A DNA stretch of 21,944 nt from a virus: IMG/VR virus record IMGVR_UViG_3300038701_001334, positions 1-21,944 of that record. The stretch is one strand, 5' to 3'. Below are positions 6,647-12,917 of this stretch, piece by piece. The translations under genes were made by a program, and so were the position numbers. The notes under the pieces were generated by a model. The model ran no database searches. It was given only the letters and a program-made list of their open reading frames with translations, and was not told the DNA's origin. The first letter of the stretch is position 1. Each line of letters starts with the position of its first letter.

Positions 6647-6928
6647 ATGACTAAAGTTATATTTAAAAAAGAAGGTGATTCTTTTTTAGCCGTATTCCCT
6701 CAAGAGCCAGGCACAATCAATGTATATAAAGATTGCATGTGTTATGCCCATATAGGTCAACATTCATCTTGTGACATTGATTATGTGCTTGGTTTACCTG
6801 CTGCGCCCGATGATGAATTACAACCGCTATGGAACGAATTAAAATCTATTGGTTATGATGATTTAAAACGTGGCTTTCATATCACCCATAAAGATTTTGA
6901 AAAAAGAAAGGTGGCCCTTTATGCGTGA
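6647..6928 (+). CDS. Small conserved mobile-element protein
   Basis: This 93-aa protein opens KVIFKKEGDSFLAVFP and contains CMCYAHIGQHSSCD near residues 30-43. It ends with a helical part (WNELKSIGYDDLKRG). The combination of an N-terminal 'V-I-F-K ... A-V-F-P' strand pair, a 'C-x-x-Y-x-H-x-G-Q-H' block and a 'L-x-x-I-G-Y' helix resembles small uncharacterised proteins I recall from phages and integrative elements; no activity is known to me. AAGGAG (6632-6637) precedes the ATG. Confidence 0.75.
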   Translation: MTKVIFKKEGDSFLAVFPQEPGTINVYKDCMCYAHIGQHSSCDIDYVLGLPAAPDDELQPLWNELKSIGYDDLKRGFHITHKDFEKRKVALYA

Positions 6929-6998
6929 TAAAATCATTCACGCGTTTAGCGCGTCCTATATCCTCTGCCTTTTATTAATGGCTATTGGTATATTATAA
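6921..6998 (+). CDS. 25-aa hydrophobic peptide, operon end
   Basis: A 25-codon frame overlaps the previous gene by 8 nt, with AAAGGTGG upstream as a plausible SD. The peptide (MRDKIIHAF then SASYILCLLLMAIGIL) is a short positive N-terminus followed by one membrane-length hydrophobic segment. It is immediately followed by the operon terminator. At this length chance cannot be excluded. Confidence 0.4.
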   Translation: MRDKIIHAFSASYILCLLLMAIGIL

Positions 6999-7015
6999 AC
7001 AGTTTTCCCCGTGTA

Positions 7016-7050
7016 AACGCCTCTCATTAATTTGAGAGGCGTTTTTTATT
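7016..7050 (+). terminator. Strong intrinsic terminator of left early operon
   Basis: AACGCCTCTCA (7016-7026), loop TTAATT, TGAGAGGCGTT (7033-7043) form a perfect 11-bp stem followed by a T run (7042-7047) and TATTT. It ends the plus-strand operon. It lies just past the stop of the converging minus-strand gene at 7046, where the stem is followed by only a short T run, so it may also act weakly in that direction. Confidence 0.92.
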
Positions 7051-7444
7051 TCATCATGTTTCTAAACCATTTAGGCAAATGTTTATATTTGACCCATAAA
7101 TCATAACCTAGATCAATTTGCTCTTGTGTCACAAACTTATTCTTTTTAGCCAGCCTATAGCCACGGGGAACAGCCTTAAAGGGTTTTTCAGTTAACCTAT
7201 ATAAATATTCCTTCTGTACATACTGCCCCCTTATCAACTCTCTAGGCTTTAATGCTCTCTCTACAAAACCATTCTTAATTAAAACTTTCATCCAGCATGT
7301 AAACGACATAGGCACGTCGTCAATATTCTGGTTTTCATTCCTTGCGATATTCTGTCTAAGCATTTTAGAACTATGCCACAACTTTCGCCCATCCTGAGAC
7401 TTTAGCCCGTCAACAATCTTTTCCTGCCAACTCTTTCTTTTCAT
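7046..7444 (-). CDS. Basic winged-helix-like protein next to primase
   Basis: This is a 132-aa, strongly basic protein. Residues about 48-85 (SFTCWMKVLIKNGFVERALK ... YLYRLTEKPF, split here) look like a winged helix: a recognition-type helix, 'NGFVER' and a beta wing ending in YRLTE. The rest is helical and rich in Lys, Trp and Tyr. No named family recognised. It lies downstream of the primase-helicase on the same strand, and the 223-bp gap before it carries the TGGACA/TGTCCA array, so it could bind that array as an initiator or autoregulator (inference). The start has only GGTGAAAAG upstream, a moderate SD. Confidence 0.68.
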   Translation of the reverse strand: MKRKSWQEKIVDGLKSQDGRKLWHSSKMLRQNIARNENQNIDDVPMSFTCWMKVLIKNGFVERALKPRELIRGQYVQKEYLYRLTEKPFKAVPRGYRLAKKNKFVTQEQIDLGYDLWVKYKHLPKWFRNMMK

Positions 7445-7538
7445 CTTTTCACCATAACAACTTTAAACACTAAATCAAAAATCATTTTAAAAATAAATAA
7501 ACCTCAATTAAGCATCAATTTTACGGGTCAATTTTTAA

Positions 7539-7651
7539 TGGACATTTCGAGGGTTTGGACAACTGGACATACCTAAAGGTATATGTCCATTGTGTCCAAT
7601 GAAGACCCTGCTTGTACATCTATTCTGTCCATGCTTTGTCCACATTGTCCA
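7539..7651. repeat. TGGACA/TGTCCA element array with 45-bp dyad
   Basis: Eight copies of one hexamer lie in 113 non-coding bp: TGGACA at 7539, 7556 and 7564, then its complement TGTCCA at 7584, 7593, 7626, 7637 and 7646. The inner copies build an imperfect palindrome, 7555-7599, centred on TAAA (7574-7577), with arms TTGGACAAcTGGACATACC and GGTATATGTCCAttgTGTCCAA. Three more hexamers occur in the primase 3' end (7700, 7712, 7775). An AT-rich stretch (about 7440-7540) adjoins. The gap 7445-7667 contains no credible gene. It may be a replication origin with iteron-like sites or an operator array. Confidence 0.6.
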
Positions 7652-7667
7652 ATCAACTGCTAACCCC

Positions 7668-9869
7668 TTATTTAAAAACAATTTTTTCCATTACTTCTTT
7701 GTCCACTAACTTGTCCAATGCACGTGTAAATGCCTTCATTTCACTCTGTGTCGGTTTGCTCATAATAGAGGCATTGGACAAATCCCAAACCCCGACACGT
7801 TCCCCTTCTGTACTCTTTAAAACACCATTCTCATTTAAACAATCAAGATACATTCTTGTCATTAATTCCTTCTTTGTAAGGTCATACGTGTCGGGGTTTG
7901 GATCTTGCATTAAATAAACATTGACCGCTTCATATGCTGCTTTTTCTTTCTCATTTAATCCATCTGTTGCCTCTGGTGATAGGTCTTCAAAGTCATTATC
8001 GTTTGGCAATACAACATGACATGTGGTGATTGGGTCATTATCTTCATCCCTGCCCAATTCAATAACTTTGAGGTTAAACGGTAATTCCGTATCGCTTTCA
8101 CCATCACGCTGTTTCTTTGTTCTGATCTTCCGATTGTACTTTTCACCCTGTTTTGTGCTTGTGACTTCCAATTCTGTATCTGTAGCGGCCCTCAATGACG
8201 AATGACCACGTGCACCAGCGGCTTGGTCTTTACCGCTGTGATGAACGACGAGCACAGCTGATTGGGCATGTTCCTGGATAAACTTCATATGCTCGATATA
8301 TTTACCCATATCTTCAGATGAGTTTTCATTACCACCACTAAATGTTGTGGCAAGCGTGTCAATAACGATCAGACCAACTGGTATGCCAGTGCGCTTTTCT
8401 TGCTCTTTGGCGAGGATAACCACATCTTTAATATCGTCTTTGGGCGTTAAGAAATTAACCCCCATCGCGACATATTCATAAGGGAACTTCTTTAACCCGC
8501 ATGTTTCGGTGATGCCCAATCGCTCTCTTAAAGCAGCAATACGACGACTATAAGACATGCCAGCCTCAGCACAGATATAAAGCACACCAAATTGTTTCGG
8601 TATTTTATGTTCACCCCAATTACGCCCTGTTGCGACGTGTCCAGCTATATCTGTAGCGACAAATGATTTACCTGTATTCGATTGACCATACATAACAACA
8701 ATTGTCTTCTGATCGATCAGCTTCTTAACAAGTGGTCGGCTGTCCAGCTTCCACTTCGCATTATATGCAGCGATTGTTTTTAACCGCTTTGTTGTCGCGC
8801 CCTCTTCAGGCGGTTCAATATGATTCGGTTTCTCTAACGGATTGACCTGCTTTTCAATTTGAGCGACATAATCAGGATCAATGTCTGTGAAGTCCTCAGC
8901 AGCGCGACCATAACAACGTGCAATTTCACGTGGTGTCTGCTCTTTGCCCTTCCCATGTTCAAAACAATACATGATTTGGGCTGTCTCATCTAAAGAATAG
9001 CCCAATAACTTTAACTCATCAGCAAGCGCAAAATCCCAATCAGAACGATCATCACTCTTCATGAGCGTACCATTCCAAATCTTGTTTAATTTACCATGTT
9101 GTTGACAATGTGATGTTAATCTTGATTTGAGATCTTGCGGTATTTCTTCTTTTAATTTGGACATATCGTAATCATTTATGTCCTGTTCATTCTGTGCGGC
9201 TTCAACTGGCTTAATGAACTTCACTTCTTTATATCTATAACCGCGTGGTGATTGTGCGTGTAAGACCTTAGCAAGTGATTTTGTGCGGCCCTGGTCCAGC
9301 TTCTTTTGTGTCGGCACGTTGGTCGTATAAGGTATGCGCATAATGCGGTCAATGTTTTGCACCTTATCAGTATCATACTTATGTGCCAGGCCGCGTGATA
9401 ATGCCTCACAGTGTGTGATATTCGCTTCTGTAGCTTCAATAGGTTTGTCGAATAACCAGAACGATTGAATACCACCACCACTGTCAATAATATATGTCGG
9501 TGGATTTTCTGCCTCACTCAACTGATTCGCAAAATGATTTAACCGCACCTTTTCATCAGCAAACGGCACACCTTTTTTAGGATCTGCATCAATCCATAAG
9601 CCGTGTATCTTAGCGACATCGGCTTTCTTTAATTTACCTGTTGGTGATGCGTGGTCCGATGGCTCGTTGACCATAAAATATAAATTACACGTGCCCTCAT
9701 TGGCTGCAATGAACTTCTCAATGTAAGGATCTGATATGGGCTTTGTTATCCCATTGACTTCGCCTGATTCGGGATGGATGGCGACGACATTAATATTACC
9801 TTGTTCTCTAAAGGCTTTTAGGAAAGCAACTGCTTTTTCTGCATTGCTTGTATCTTTCTTTTCTGCCAT
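7668..9869 (-). CDS. Primase-helicase (RepB-like primase + RecA-like helicase)
   Basis: This 733-aa two-domain replication protein primes and unwinds phage DNA. Residues about 1-220 match a RepB/AEP-type primase: GLWIDADPKKG (D94 and D96 as metal ligands), SGGGIQSFWLF (130-140) and DRIMRIPYTTNVP (174-186). Residues about 380-610 are a RecA-like/AAA_25 ATPase: Walker A G395-QSNTG-K401-S402, Walker B VGLIVID504T, HHSGK (543-547) and a possible arginine-finger region RGHSSLRAATD (554-564). The C-terminus (about 620-733) is helical. It is read opposite to the other replication genes. A minus-strand promoter (9953-9982) and a 5' stem-loop lie upstream, and AGGA precedes the ATG. Confidence 0.93.
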   Translation of the reverse strand: MAEKKDTSNAEKAVAFLKAFREQGNINVVAIHPESGEVNGITKPISDPYIEKFIAANEGTCNLYFMVNEPSDHASPTGKLKKADVAKIHGLWIDADPKKGVPFADEKVRLNHFANQLSEAENPPTYIIDSGGGIQSFWLFDKPIEATEANITHCEALSRGLAHKYDTDKVQNIDRIMRIPYTTNVPTQKKLDQGRTKSLAKVLHAQSPRGYRYKEVKFIKPVEAAQNEQDINDYDMSKLKEEIPQDLKSRLTSHCQQHGKLNKIWNGTLMKSDDRSDWDFALADELKLLGYSLDETAQIMYCFEHGKGKEQTPREIARCYGRAAEDFTDIDPDYVAQIEKQVNPLEKPNHIEPPEEGATTKRLKTIAAYNAKWKLDSRPLVKKLIDQKTIVVMYGQSNTGKSFVATDIAGHVATGRNWGEHKIPKQFGVLYICAEAGMSYSRRIAALRERLGITETCGLKKFPYEYVAMGVNFLTPKDDIKDVVILAKEQEKRTGIPVGLIVIDTLATTFSGGNENSSEDMGKYIEHMKFIQEHAQSAVLVVHHSGKDQAAGARGHSSLRAATDTELEVTSTKQGEKYNRKIRTKKQRDGESDTELPFNLKVIELGRDEDNDPITTCHVVLPNDNDFEDLSPEATDGLNEKEKAAYEAVNVYLMQDPNPDTYDLTKKELMTRMYLDCLNENGVLKSTEGERVGVWDLSNASIMSKPTQSEMKAFTRALDKLVDKEVMEKIVFK

Positions 9870-9919
9870 AATGTTCCTGTAGGTTTTAGTTTATTTTTAA
9901 TCTCCTTGTTTCAATAAAG

Positions 9920-9949
9920 AGAACCCTGTTTCACCGCGAATGGGGTTCT
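9920..9949. promoter_or_regulatory. Stem-loop at the 5' end of the primase transcript
   Basis: AGAACCC (9920-9926) and GGGTTCT (9943-9949) pair across a 16-nt loop. On the minus strand the primase transcript should start near 9946, so this hairpin would form its very 5' end, followed by an AAGGAG motif (complement near 9902-9908) about 35 nt before the ATG. On the plus strand the same stem is followed by seven T residues, so it also looks like an intrinsic terminator for transcription entering from the left. Confidence 0.6.
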
Positions 9950-9952
9950 TTT

Positions 9953-9982
9953 TTTATACCTCAATACATCATCCACAGTCAA
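9953..9982 (-). promoter_or_regulatory. Minus-strand promoter of the primase-helicase
   Basis: On the minus strand TTGACT (complement of 9977-9982) is followed after 18 nt by TATAAA (complement of 9953-9958). Operator-like site 3 abuts the -35 box. The predicted leader is about 75 nt long. Confidence 0.6.
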
Positions 9983-9996
9983 TTGGAATTTTCCAA
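9983..9996. promoter_or_regulatory. Operator-like element, site 3 (best copy)
   Basis: TTGGA-ATTT-TCCAA has perfect TTGGA/TCCAA arms. It adjoins the -35 of the leftward primase promoter and lies 10 bp from the -35 of the rightward early promoter. Its minus-strand reading AATGTTGGAAAATTCCAAT closely matches site 2. Confidence 0.58.
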
Positions 9997-10005
9997 CATT
10001 TTTTG

Positions 10006-10033
10006 TTGACACCATTTTTCATCGGTGTATGTT
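10006..10033 (+). promoter_or_regulatory. Right early promoter
   Basis: Consensus TTGACA (10006-10011), a 16-nt spacer and TATGTT (10028-10033). An inverted repeat, ACACC (10009-10013) and GGTGT (10024-10028), spans the spacer, and operator-like site 4 overlaps the -10 and start region. It would drive the long plus-strand operon starting at 10090. Confidence 0.6.
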
Positions 10034-10045
10034 GGGTATATCCAA
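10032..10045. promoter_or_regulatory. Operator-like element, site 4
   Basis: TTGGG-TATA-TCCAA, with the same flanks as site 2 (ATG before, TGACA after), covers the likely transcription start of the right early promoter, where a bound protein would block initiation. Confidence 0.55.
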
Positions 10046-10046
10046 T

Positions 10047-10061
10047 GACACACGGTGTGTC
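10047..10061. promoter_or_regulatory. 15-bp odd palindrome in the right early leader
   Basis: GACACAC-G-GTGTGTC is a perfect palindrome around a central G, just after the predicted transcription start. With a one-base loop it is a poor RNA hairpin, so a DNA-binding dyad distinct from the TTGGA-type operator is more likely. Confidence 0.45.
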
Positions 10062-10089
10062 GGTAAACGTAGATAAAAATAGGTGAACA

Positions 10090-10311
10090 ATGAGACATCG
10101 GGATCAACGACCAAAAAGAAATAACCCGCGTGTTAAAGTAATAAGATCGCTTGGTCCTGATGTTATTATTCGTGGCAACATTCAGCAGATTATTGAAAAA
10201 TATCACACACTAGCTGATGAGGCAGACAAGAATAGAGACACTGTAATGCACCATACATATATGCAACATGCTGAACATTACAAAAGAGAATTGAACAATG
10301 CTATCGCCTGA
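10090..10311 (+). CDS. DUF4167-domain small protein
   Basis: This 73-aa protein is almost only the DUF4167 core: a basic N-terminus (MRHRDQRPKRNNPRVKV), then GPDVIIRG (22-29), IIEKYHTLADEADKNRD (34-50) and YMQHAEHYKREL (57-68). In alphaproteobacteria the domain is the N-terminal part of a longer, low-complexity, basic protein usually linked to RNA or nucleic acid binding by composition; its biochemical role is not established to my knowledge. Here the long C-terminus is missing. AGGTGA precedes the ATG. It is the first gene of the right early operon, so an early host-interaction role, such as competing with the host protein, is plausible inference. Confidence 0.85.
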   Translation: MRHRDQRPKRNNPRVKVIRSLGPDVIIRGNIQQIIEKYHTLADEADKNRDTVMHHTYMQHAEHYKRELNNAIA

Positions 10312-10456
10312 ACAAAAACAAAAGAAATTACAGGAAGCCATTGGTCGTGGTTTTATCATTAAACATGACGACCCCGATGGGATTAATAGATATGAATTAA
10401 CAGCACTTGGAAAGATGCAGTGGATCTATGAGATATATCACAAAAGAAGTCGTTAA
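10298..10456 (+). CDS. 52-aa winged-helix-like protein
   Basis: The small frame overlaps the end of the DUF4167 gene by 14 nt. Its middle, RGFIIKHDDPDGINRYELTALGKMQ (split: residues 17-41), has the pattern of a winged-helix wing: 'GFI-x-x-D-D-P-D-G-x-x-R-Y-x-L-T-x-L-G-K'. It probably binds DNA, but it is too short to carry a complete winged helix plus other domains. An AAGAGAA purine stretch serves as SD. Confidence 0.55.
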   Translation: MLSPEQKQKKLQEAIGRGFIIKHDDPDGINRYELTALGKMQWIYEIYHKRSR

Positions 10457-10727
10457 ACGAATAGAGAAGAGGATCACAATAGATGAAAACGGATGCTGGA
10501 ATACGTCGGGTTGGTCGGACGGAAAGGGATATGCAAATATTTCTATCAACTCTAAAACCTGTAAGGTGCATCGTATCATGTTCCAATGGTTTTATAGGCG
10601 GACCGTCAAGAAATTGTCTATCGACCATATCTGTTGTAACAGAAGCTGTTGTAATCCACTGCACCTTCAGGCGGTAGCCCATAAAACGAATTGTAGATTA
10701 AGAAATAAGAGAGCGAGGAAAAAATAA
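10428..10727 (+). CDS. HNH endonuclease, small free-standing
   Basis: This 99-aa protein has the HNH fold signature of phage endonucleases: GCWNTSG (residues about 22-28), a central strand pair with HRIMFQWF and the core L-S-I-D-H-I-C-C-N-R-S-C-C-N-P-L-H-L, ending in a KTNCRLRN helix. The His and Asn of the core and the paired cysteines would coordinate metal and zinc. Free-standing HNH proteins of this type act as homing or nicking nucleases in phages. The ATG at 10428 is preferred because the alternative TTG at 10407 lies deep in the upstream gene. The stop overlaps the next ATG (TAATG). Confidence 0.85.
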   Translation: MRYITKEVVKRIEKRITIDENGCWNTSGWSDGKGYANISINSKTCKVHRIMFQWFYRRTVKKLSIDHICCNRSCCNPLHLQAVAHKTNCRLRNKRARKK

Positions 10728-11149
10728 TGGGAATGTACACAGAATTATATATGTCATTTTGTTTAAAGAAGGAAATACCAGAAGAAGTAAAACACATTGT
10801 TCGTTTTCTTTTTGATAATCATTATTCTGAGCCAATTCATCATCAAGATCATGAATTTTTTGATTGTCACAGATGGCGGTCAATTGGTAATGGTGCTAGT
10901 TATTATTTCACACCCGTTAGTACAAAAAATTTGTACTTTGACAACCGTGTTACTCAACAATATTACATCACCTTTAGATGCGATTTAAAAAACTATGATG
11001 GTGAGATTAAGAAGTTTTTAGACTGGATTATGCCGTACATTGATAACATGAACGGGGATCACATTGGTCACTACAGGTATGAAGAGGACGATCAACCAAC
11101 AATGATTTATATGAAAAGAGAAGATGAACCAGAGGTAACAAATGGCTAA
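10727..11149 (+). CDS. Conserved phage protein ('MGMYTE' family)
   Basis: This 140-aa protein starts MGMYTELYMSFCLKKEIPEEV, a beginning I recall from a family of uncharacterised phage and bacterial proteins with a ferredoxin-like alternation of strands and helices. Further in are HRWRSIGNGASYYF (about 48-61) and a C-terminal IGHYRYEEDDQP strand. No catalytic motif is evident and its function is unknown. GAGGA lies 8 nt upstream of the ATG. The gene overlaps the next by 8 nt. Confidence 0.78.
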   Translation: MGMYTELYMSFCLKKEIPEEVKHIVRFLFDNHYSEPIHHQDHEFFDCHRWRSIGNGASYYFTPVSTKNLYFDNRVTQQYYITFRCDLKNYDGEIKKFLDWIMPYIDNMNGDHIGHYRYEEDDQPTMIYMKREDEPEVTNG

Positions 11150-11654
11150 GTGGTTTATATCAGATACACATTTCGCGCATCAAAACATATTAAAGTTCGA
11201 GGCAGAGATGCGCCCGTTCAAAGATATTGATGAGCACGACGAGTATCTTATTAAAATGTGGAACGCGCTGGTCAAAGAAACAGATACGATCATTCACCTT
11301 GGCGACGTGTGTTTTAAACCAGCAACAAAATTGATGGAGATCATGCCCCAACTAAATGGGAAAAAGATTCTCATTCGTGGCAACCATGATACTCTCAATG
11401 CCAAGGCATACTTGACACATTTTGAAGACGTGTTATCGGTGTTAGAGGACAAGAAGAACGGTATTATTTATTCACACTATCCACTTCACCCATCACAGTT
11501 GGAGTTTCGGTATAAATATAATGTGCATGGTCATTGTCACTCACATACAATTGATGACCCGCGCTATATAAACATTTGTGTTGAACATACTGGCCTCGCG
11601 CCTGTGCACCATGATTACATTTTAGATCAAATCAAACATAGGAAAGTCAAATGA
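11142..11654 (+). CDS. Calcineurin-like metallophosphoesterase
   Basis: This 170-aa single-domain phosphoesterase has all metal ligands in order: FIS-D8-T-H10-F, HLG-D55-V, IRG-N81-H82-D83, YS-H112-YPLH and HG-H131-C-H133-SH. Such small YfcE-like enzymes hydrolyse phosphodiesters or phosphomonoesters, and in phages may act on nucleotides, RNA or signalling nucleotides; the substrate cannot be read from the sequence. GAGGT precedes the ATG inside the upstream gene. It differs from the HTH-fused phosphoesterase of the late arm in size and layout. The stop overlaps the next start (ATGA). Confidence 0.88.
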   Translation: MAKWFISDTHFAHQNILKFEAEMRPFKDIDEHDEYLIKMWNALVKETDTIIHLGDVCFKPATKLMEIMPQLNGKKILIRGNHDTLNAKAYLTHFEDVLSVLEDKKNGIIYSHYPLHPSQLEFRYKYNVHGHCHSHTIDDPRYINICVEHTGLAPVHHDYILDQIKHRKVK

Positions 11655-11794
11655 CAACAGAAGAAAAAACTGAAACAAAAAGGTGTGCTGAATGTAGCAA
11701 AGTTTTTGTTGTAAAAGATTATGGTTCAACAACTTATTGTCACAATTGTTCTTTGATTATTATGGACAAGTTGAACAGTGGGGTACATAAGTGA
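11651..11794 (+). CDS. 47-aa zinc-ribbon protein
   Basis: The peptide has two CxxC pairs, C12-A-E-C15 and C30-H-N-C33, separated by 14 residues, a classical one-zinc ribbon (KRCAECSKVFVVKDYGS, then TTYCHNCS). It overlaps both neighbours: its ATGA joins the phosphoesterase stop, and its TGA overlaps the GTG of the next gene. It may bind nucleic acid or a host protein; the target is unknown. Confidence 0.65.
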   Translation: MTTEEKTETKRCAECSKVFVVKDYGSTTYCHNCSLIIMDKLNSGVHK

Positions 11795-12108
11795 GTAGAG
11801 GAAAAATGTTTTATGAGTTGCGTTTGAAGGGTCAGACAAATATTCAAATAGGTATTCAGTTTGGTATAAAACCACACAGCGTTGGATCTCAGGTTTGTCA
11901 ATACAGAAAGAAGCACAAACTGCCAGCCTTACCGAAACAGAAGACCTGGAAGCCGACCAACTCATTTAGTAAGATTGCAGAAGATGAAGAAAAAATTAGA
12001 GAGAAGAATATGGCGAAAGCGATAAGGCGTAAAGATGGTGTATTAGAATGTCCCACAATGACATGTGAGGGATTTGGATTTGATAAAAACTTAGATTTAG
12101 AAAGGTAA
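11791..12108 (+). CDS. HTH-containing 105-aa protein
   Basis: Residues about 5-45 (MFYELRLKGQTNIQIGIQFG, then IKPHSVGSQVCQYRKKHKLP) look like a helix-turn-helix of the 'G-x-S/T-x-x-x-I-G-x-x-F-G-x-x-x-x-S-V' kind, loosely reminiscent of GcrA or sigma region 4 helices. The C-terminal half is charged and carries a lone CPTMTC. Translation starts at GTG 11791, four bases into the overlap with the zinc-ribbon gene; ATG 11806 is an alternative. It is probably a DNA-binding early regulator. Confidence 0.68.
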   Translation: MSRGKMFYELRLKGQTNIQIGIQFGIKPHSVGSQVCQYRKKHKLPALPKQKTWKPTNSFSKIAEDEEKIREKNMAKAIRRKDGVLECPTMTCEGFGFDKNLDLER

Positions 12109-12113
12109 CATTA

Positions 12114-12266
12114 ATGTCAGATAAAAAAGAACAATATGCTGCGTGGTTAAAACTACCAACAGTTTACTTCCCCAAATGGGCATGGTTTGTTGCTGTGAAA
12201 AAACAGCCAGAAAAATATTCAAATCAGTTACCCATCTATAAAGATCAGCGAGTGATATTAACATGA
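12114..12266 (+). CDS. 50-aa hypothetical protein
   Basis: The small gene has a good SD (GAAAGG, 12101-12106) and ends in an ATGA overlap with the next start. Its sequence (MSDKKEQYAAWLKLPTVYFP then KWAWFVAVKKQPEKYSNQ) is aromatic-rich and basic. No family recognised. Confidence 0.55.
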   Translation: MSDKKEQYAAWLKLPTVYFPKWAWFVAVKKQPEKYSNQLPIYKDQRVILT

Positions 12267-12424
12267 GTGTAGGAAAATCAGTAAAGGCAGCTGTTGACTT
12301 TTATAACAGGTGTAAATCAGTAGAAGAGACAGCCACGTTTATGTTGTACGACAAGAACGGTGCTGTTGAAGTTAAAGTCACTAGAAAAATGAAAAGAGAG
12401 GATGACAAATGCGAAGAGTTATAA
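12263..12424 (+). CDS. 53-aa hypothetical protein
   Basis: The frame starts within the stop of the 50-aa gene (ATGA) and overlaps the next gene by 16 nt; its 3' end supplies that gene's SD (GAGAGGA). The product (MSVGKSVKAAVDFYNRCKSV then EETATFMLYDKNGAVEVKVT) looks like a short helix plus a beta hairpin. No family recognised. Confidence 0.55.
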   Translation: MSVGKSVKAAVDFYNRCKSVEETATFMLYDKNGAVEVKVTRKMKREDDKCEEL

Positions 12425-12720
12425 TTGAAAGCCCATATGCGGGTGAAGTTGCAAACAACAAAAGGTATTTACACGAATGTGTTAAAGATTGCCTGAAGCG
12501 TGGTGAATCACCATACGCGTCACATGGTTTTTTCACACAGTTTTTAGACGACAATAAACCAGATGAGCGCGAGTTGGGTATTAAGGCTGGTCTTGCGTGG
12601 GGTGATGCGGCAGATTTGATCGTCGTGTATGAAGATCTTGGTATTTCTGAGGGAATGAAACGCAGTATCAAAGAACACCAGCGTAAAGGTCGTCAGATCG
12701 CATATCGGAGCATCCGATGA
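12409..12720 (+). CDS. DUF7768-like, nucleoside deoxyribosyltransferase-like
   Basis: This 103-aa protein has the conserved outline I-I-E-S-P-Y-A-G, N-x-x-Y-L-x-x-C, R-G-E-S-P-Y-A-S-H, L-D-D-N-K-P-D-E-R-E-L-G-I-x-A-G, and V-V-Y-E-D-L-G-I-S-x-G-M. This is a common phage family related to the deoxyribosyltransferase-like/DUF1937-type fold. By fold these proteins may bind or process nucleotides, but no activity has been established for this group as far as I know. GAGAGGA precedes the ATG and the stop overlaps the next ATG. Confidence 0.82.
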   Translation: MRRVIIESPYAGEVANNKRYLHECVKDCLKRGESPYASHGFFTQFLDDNKPDERELGIKAGLAWGDAADLIVVYEDLGISEGMKRSIKEHQRKGRQIAYRSIR

Positions 12721-12917
12721 TCTGTTATCGTGACATGACATTTTGTGTTTCACCAGATTGTGAAAATAAATGTGGTAGAAAATTAACACCTGATATACGG
12801 GCAGCAGCCGATAGATGGTGGGGTAAATGCGAAGGCGAAGCACCAATTGCTGTGTCTTGTTTTTGTGGTGGTGATTTAGAGGAAGTGATGAACCAAAAGA
12901 AAGGAAGTGAAGTATGA
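12717..12917 (+). CDS. 66-aa cysteine-rich protein
   Basis: There are seven cysteines in 66 residues: C3, C10, C15, C19, C38, C48 and C50. The N-terminal block C-x6-C-x4-C-x3-C and a following RAAADRWWG helix suggest a small zinc-bound fold, a pattern seen in other small phage proteins. GGAG precedes the ATG. ATGA overlaps join it to both neighbours. Function unknown. Confidence 0.68.
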   Translation: MICYRDMTFCVSPDCENKCGRKLTPDIRAAADRWWGKCEGEAPIAVSCFCGGDLEEVMNQKKGSEV

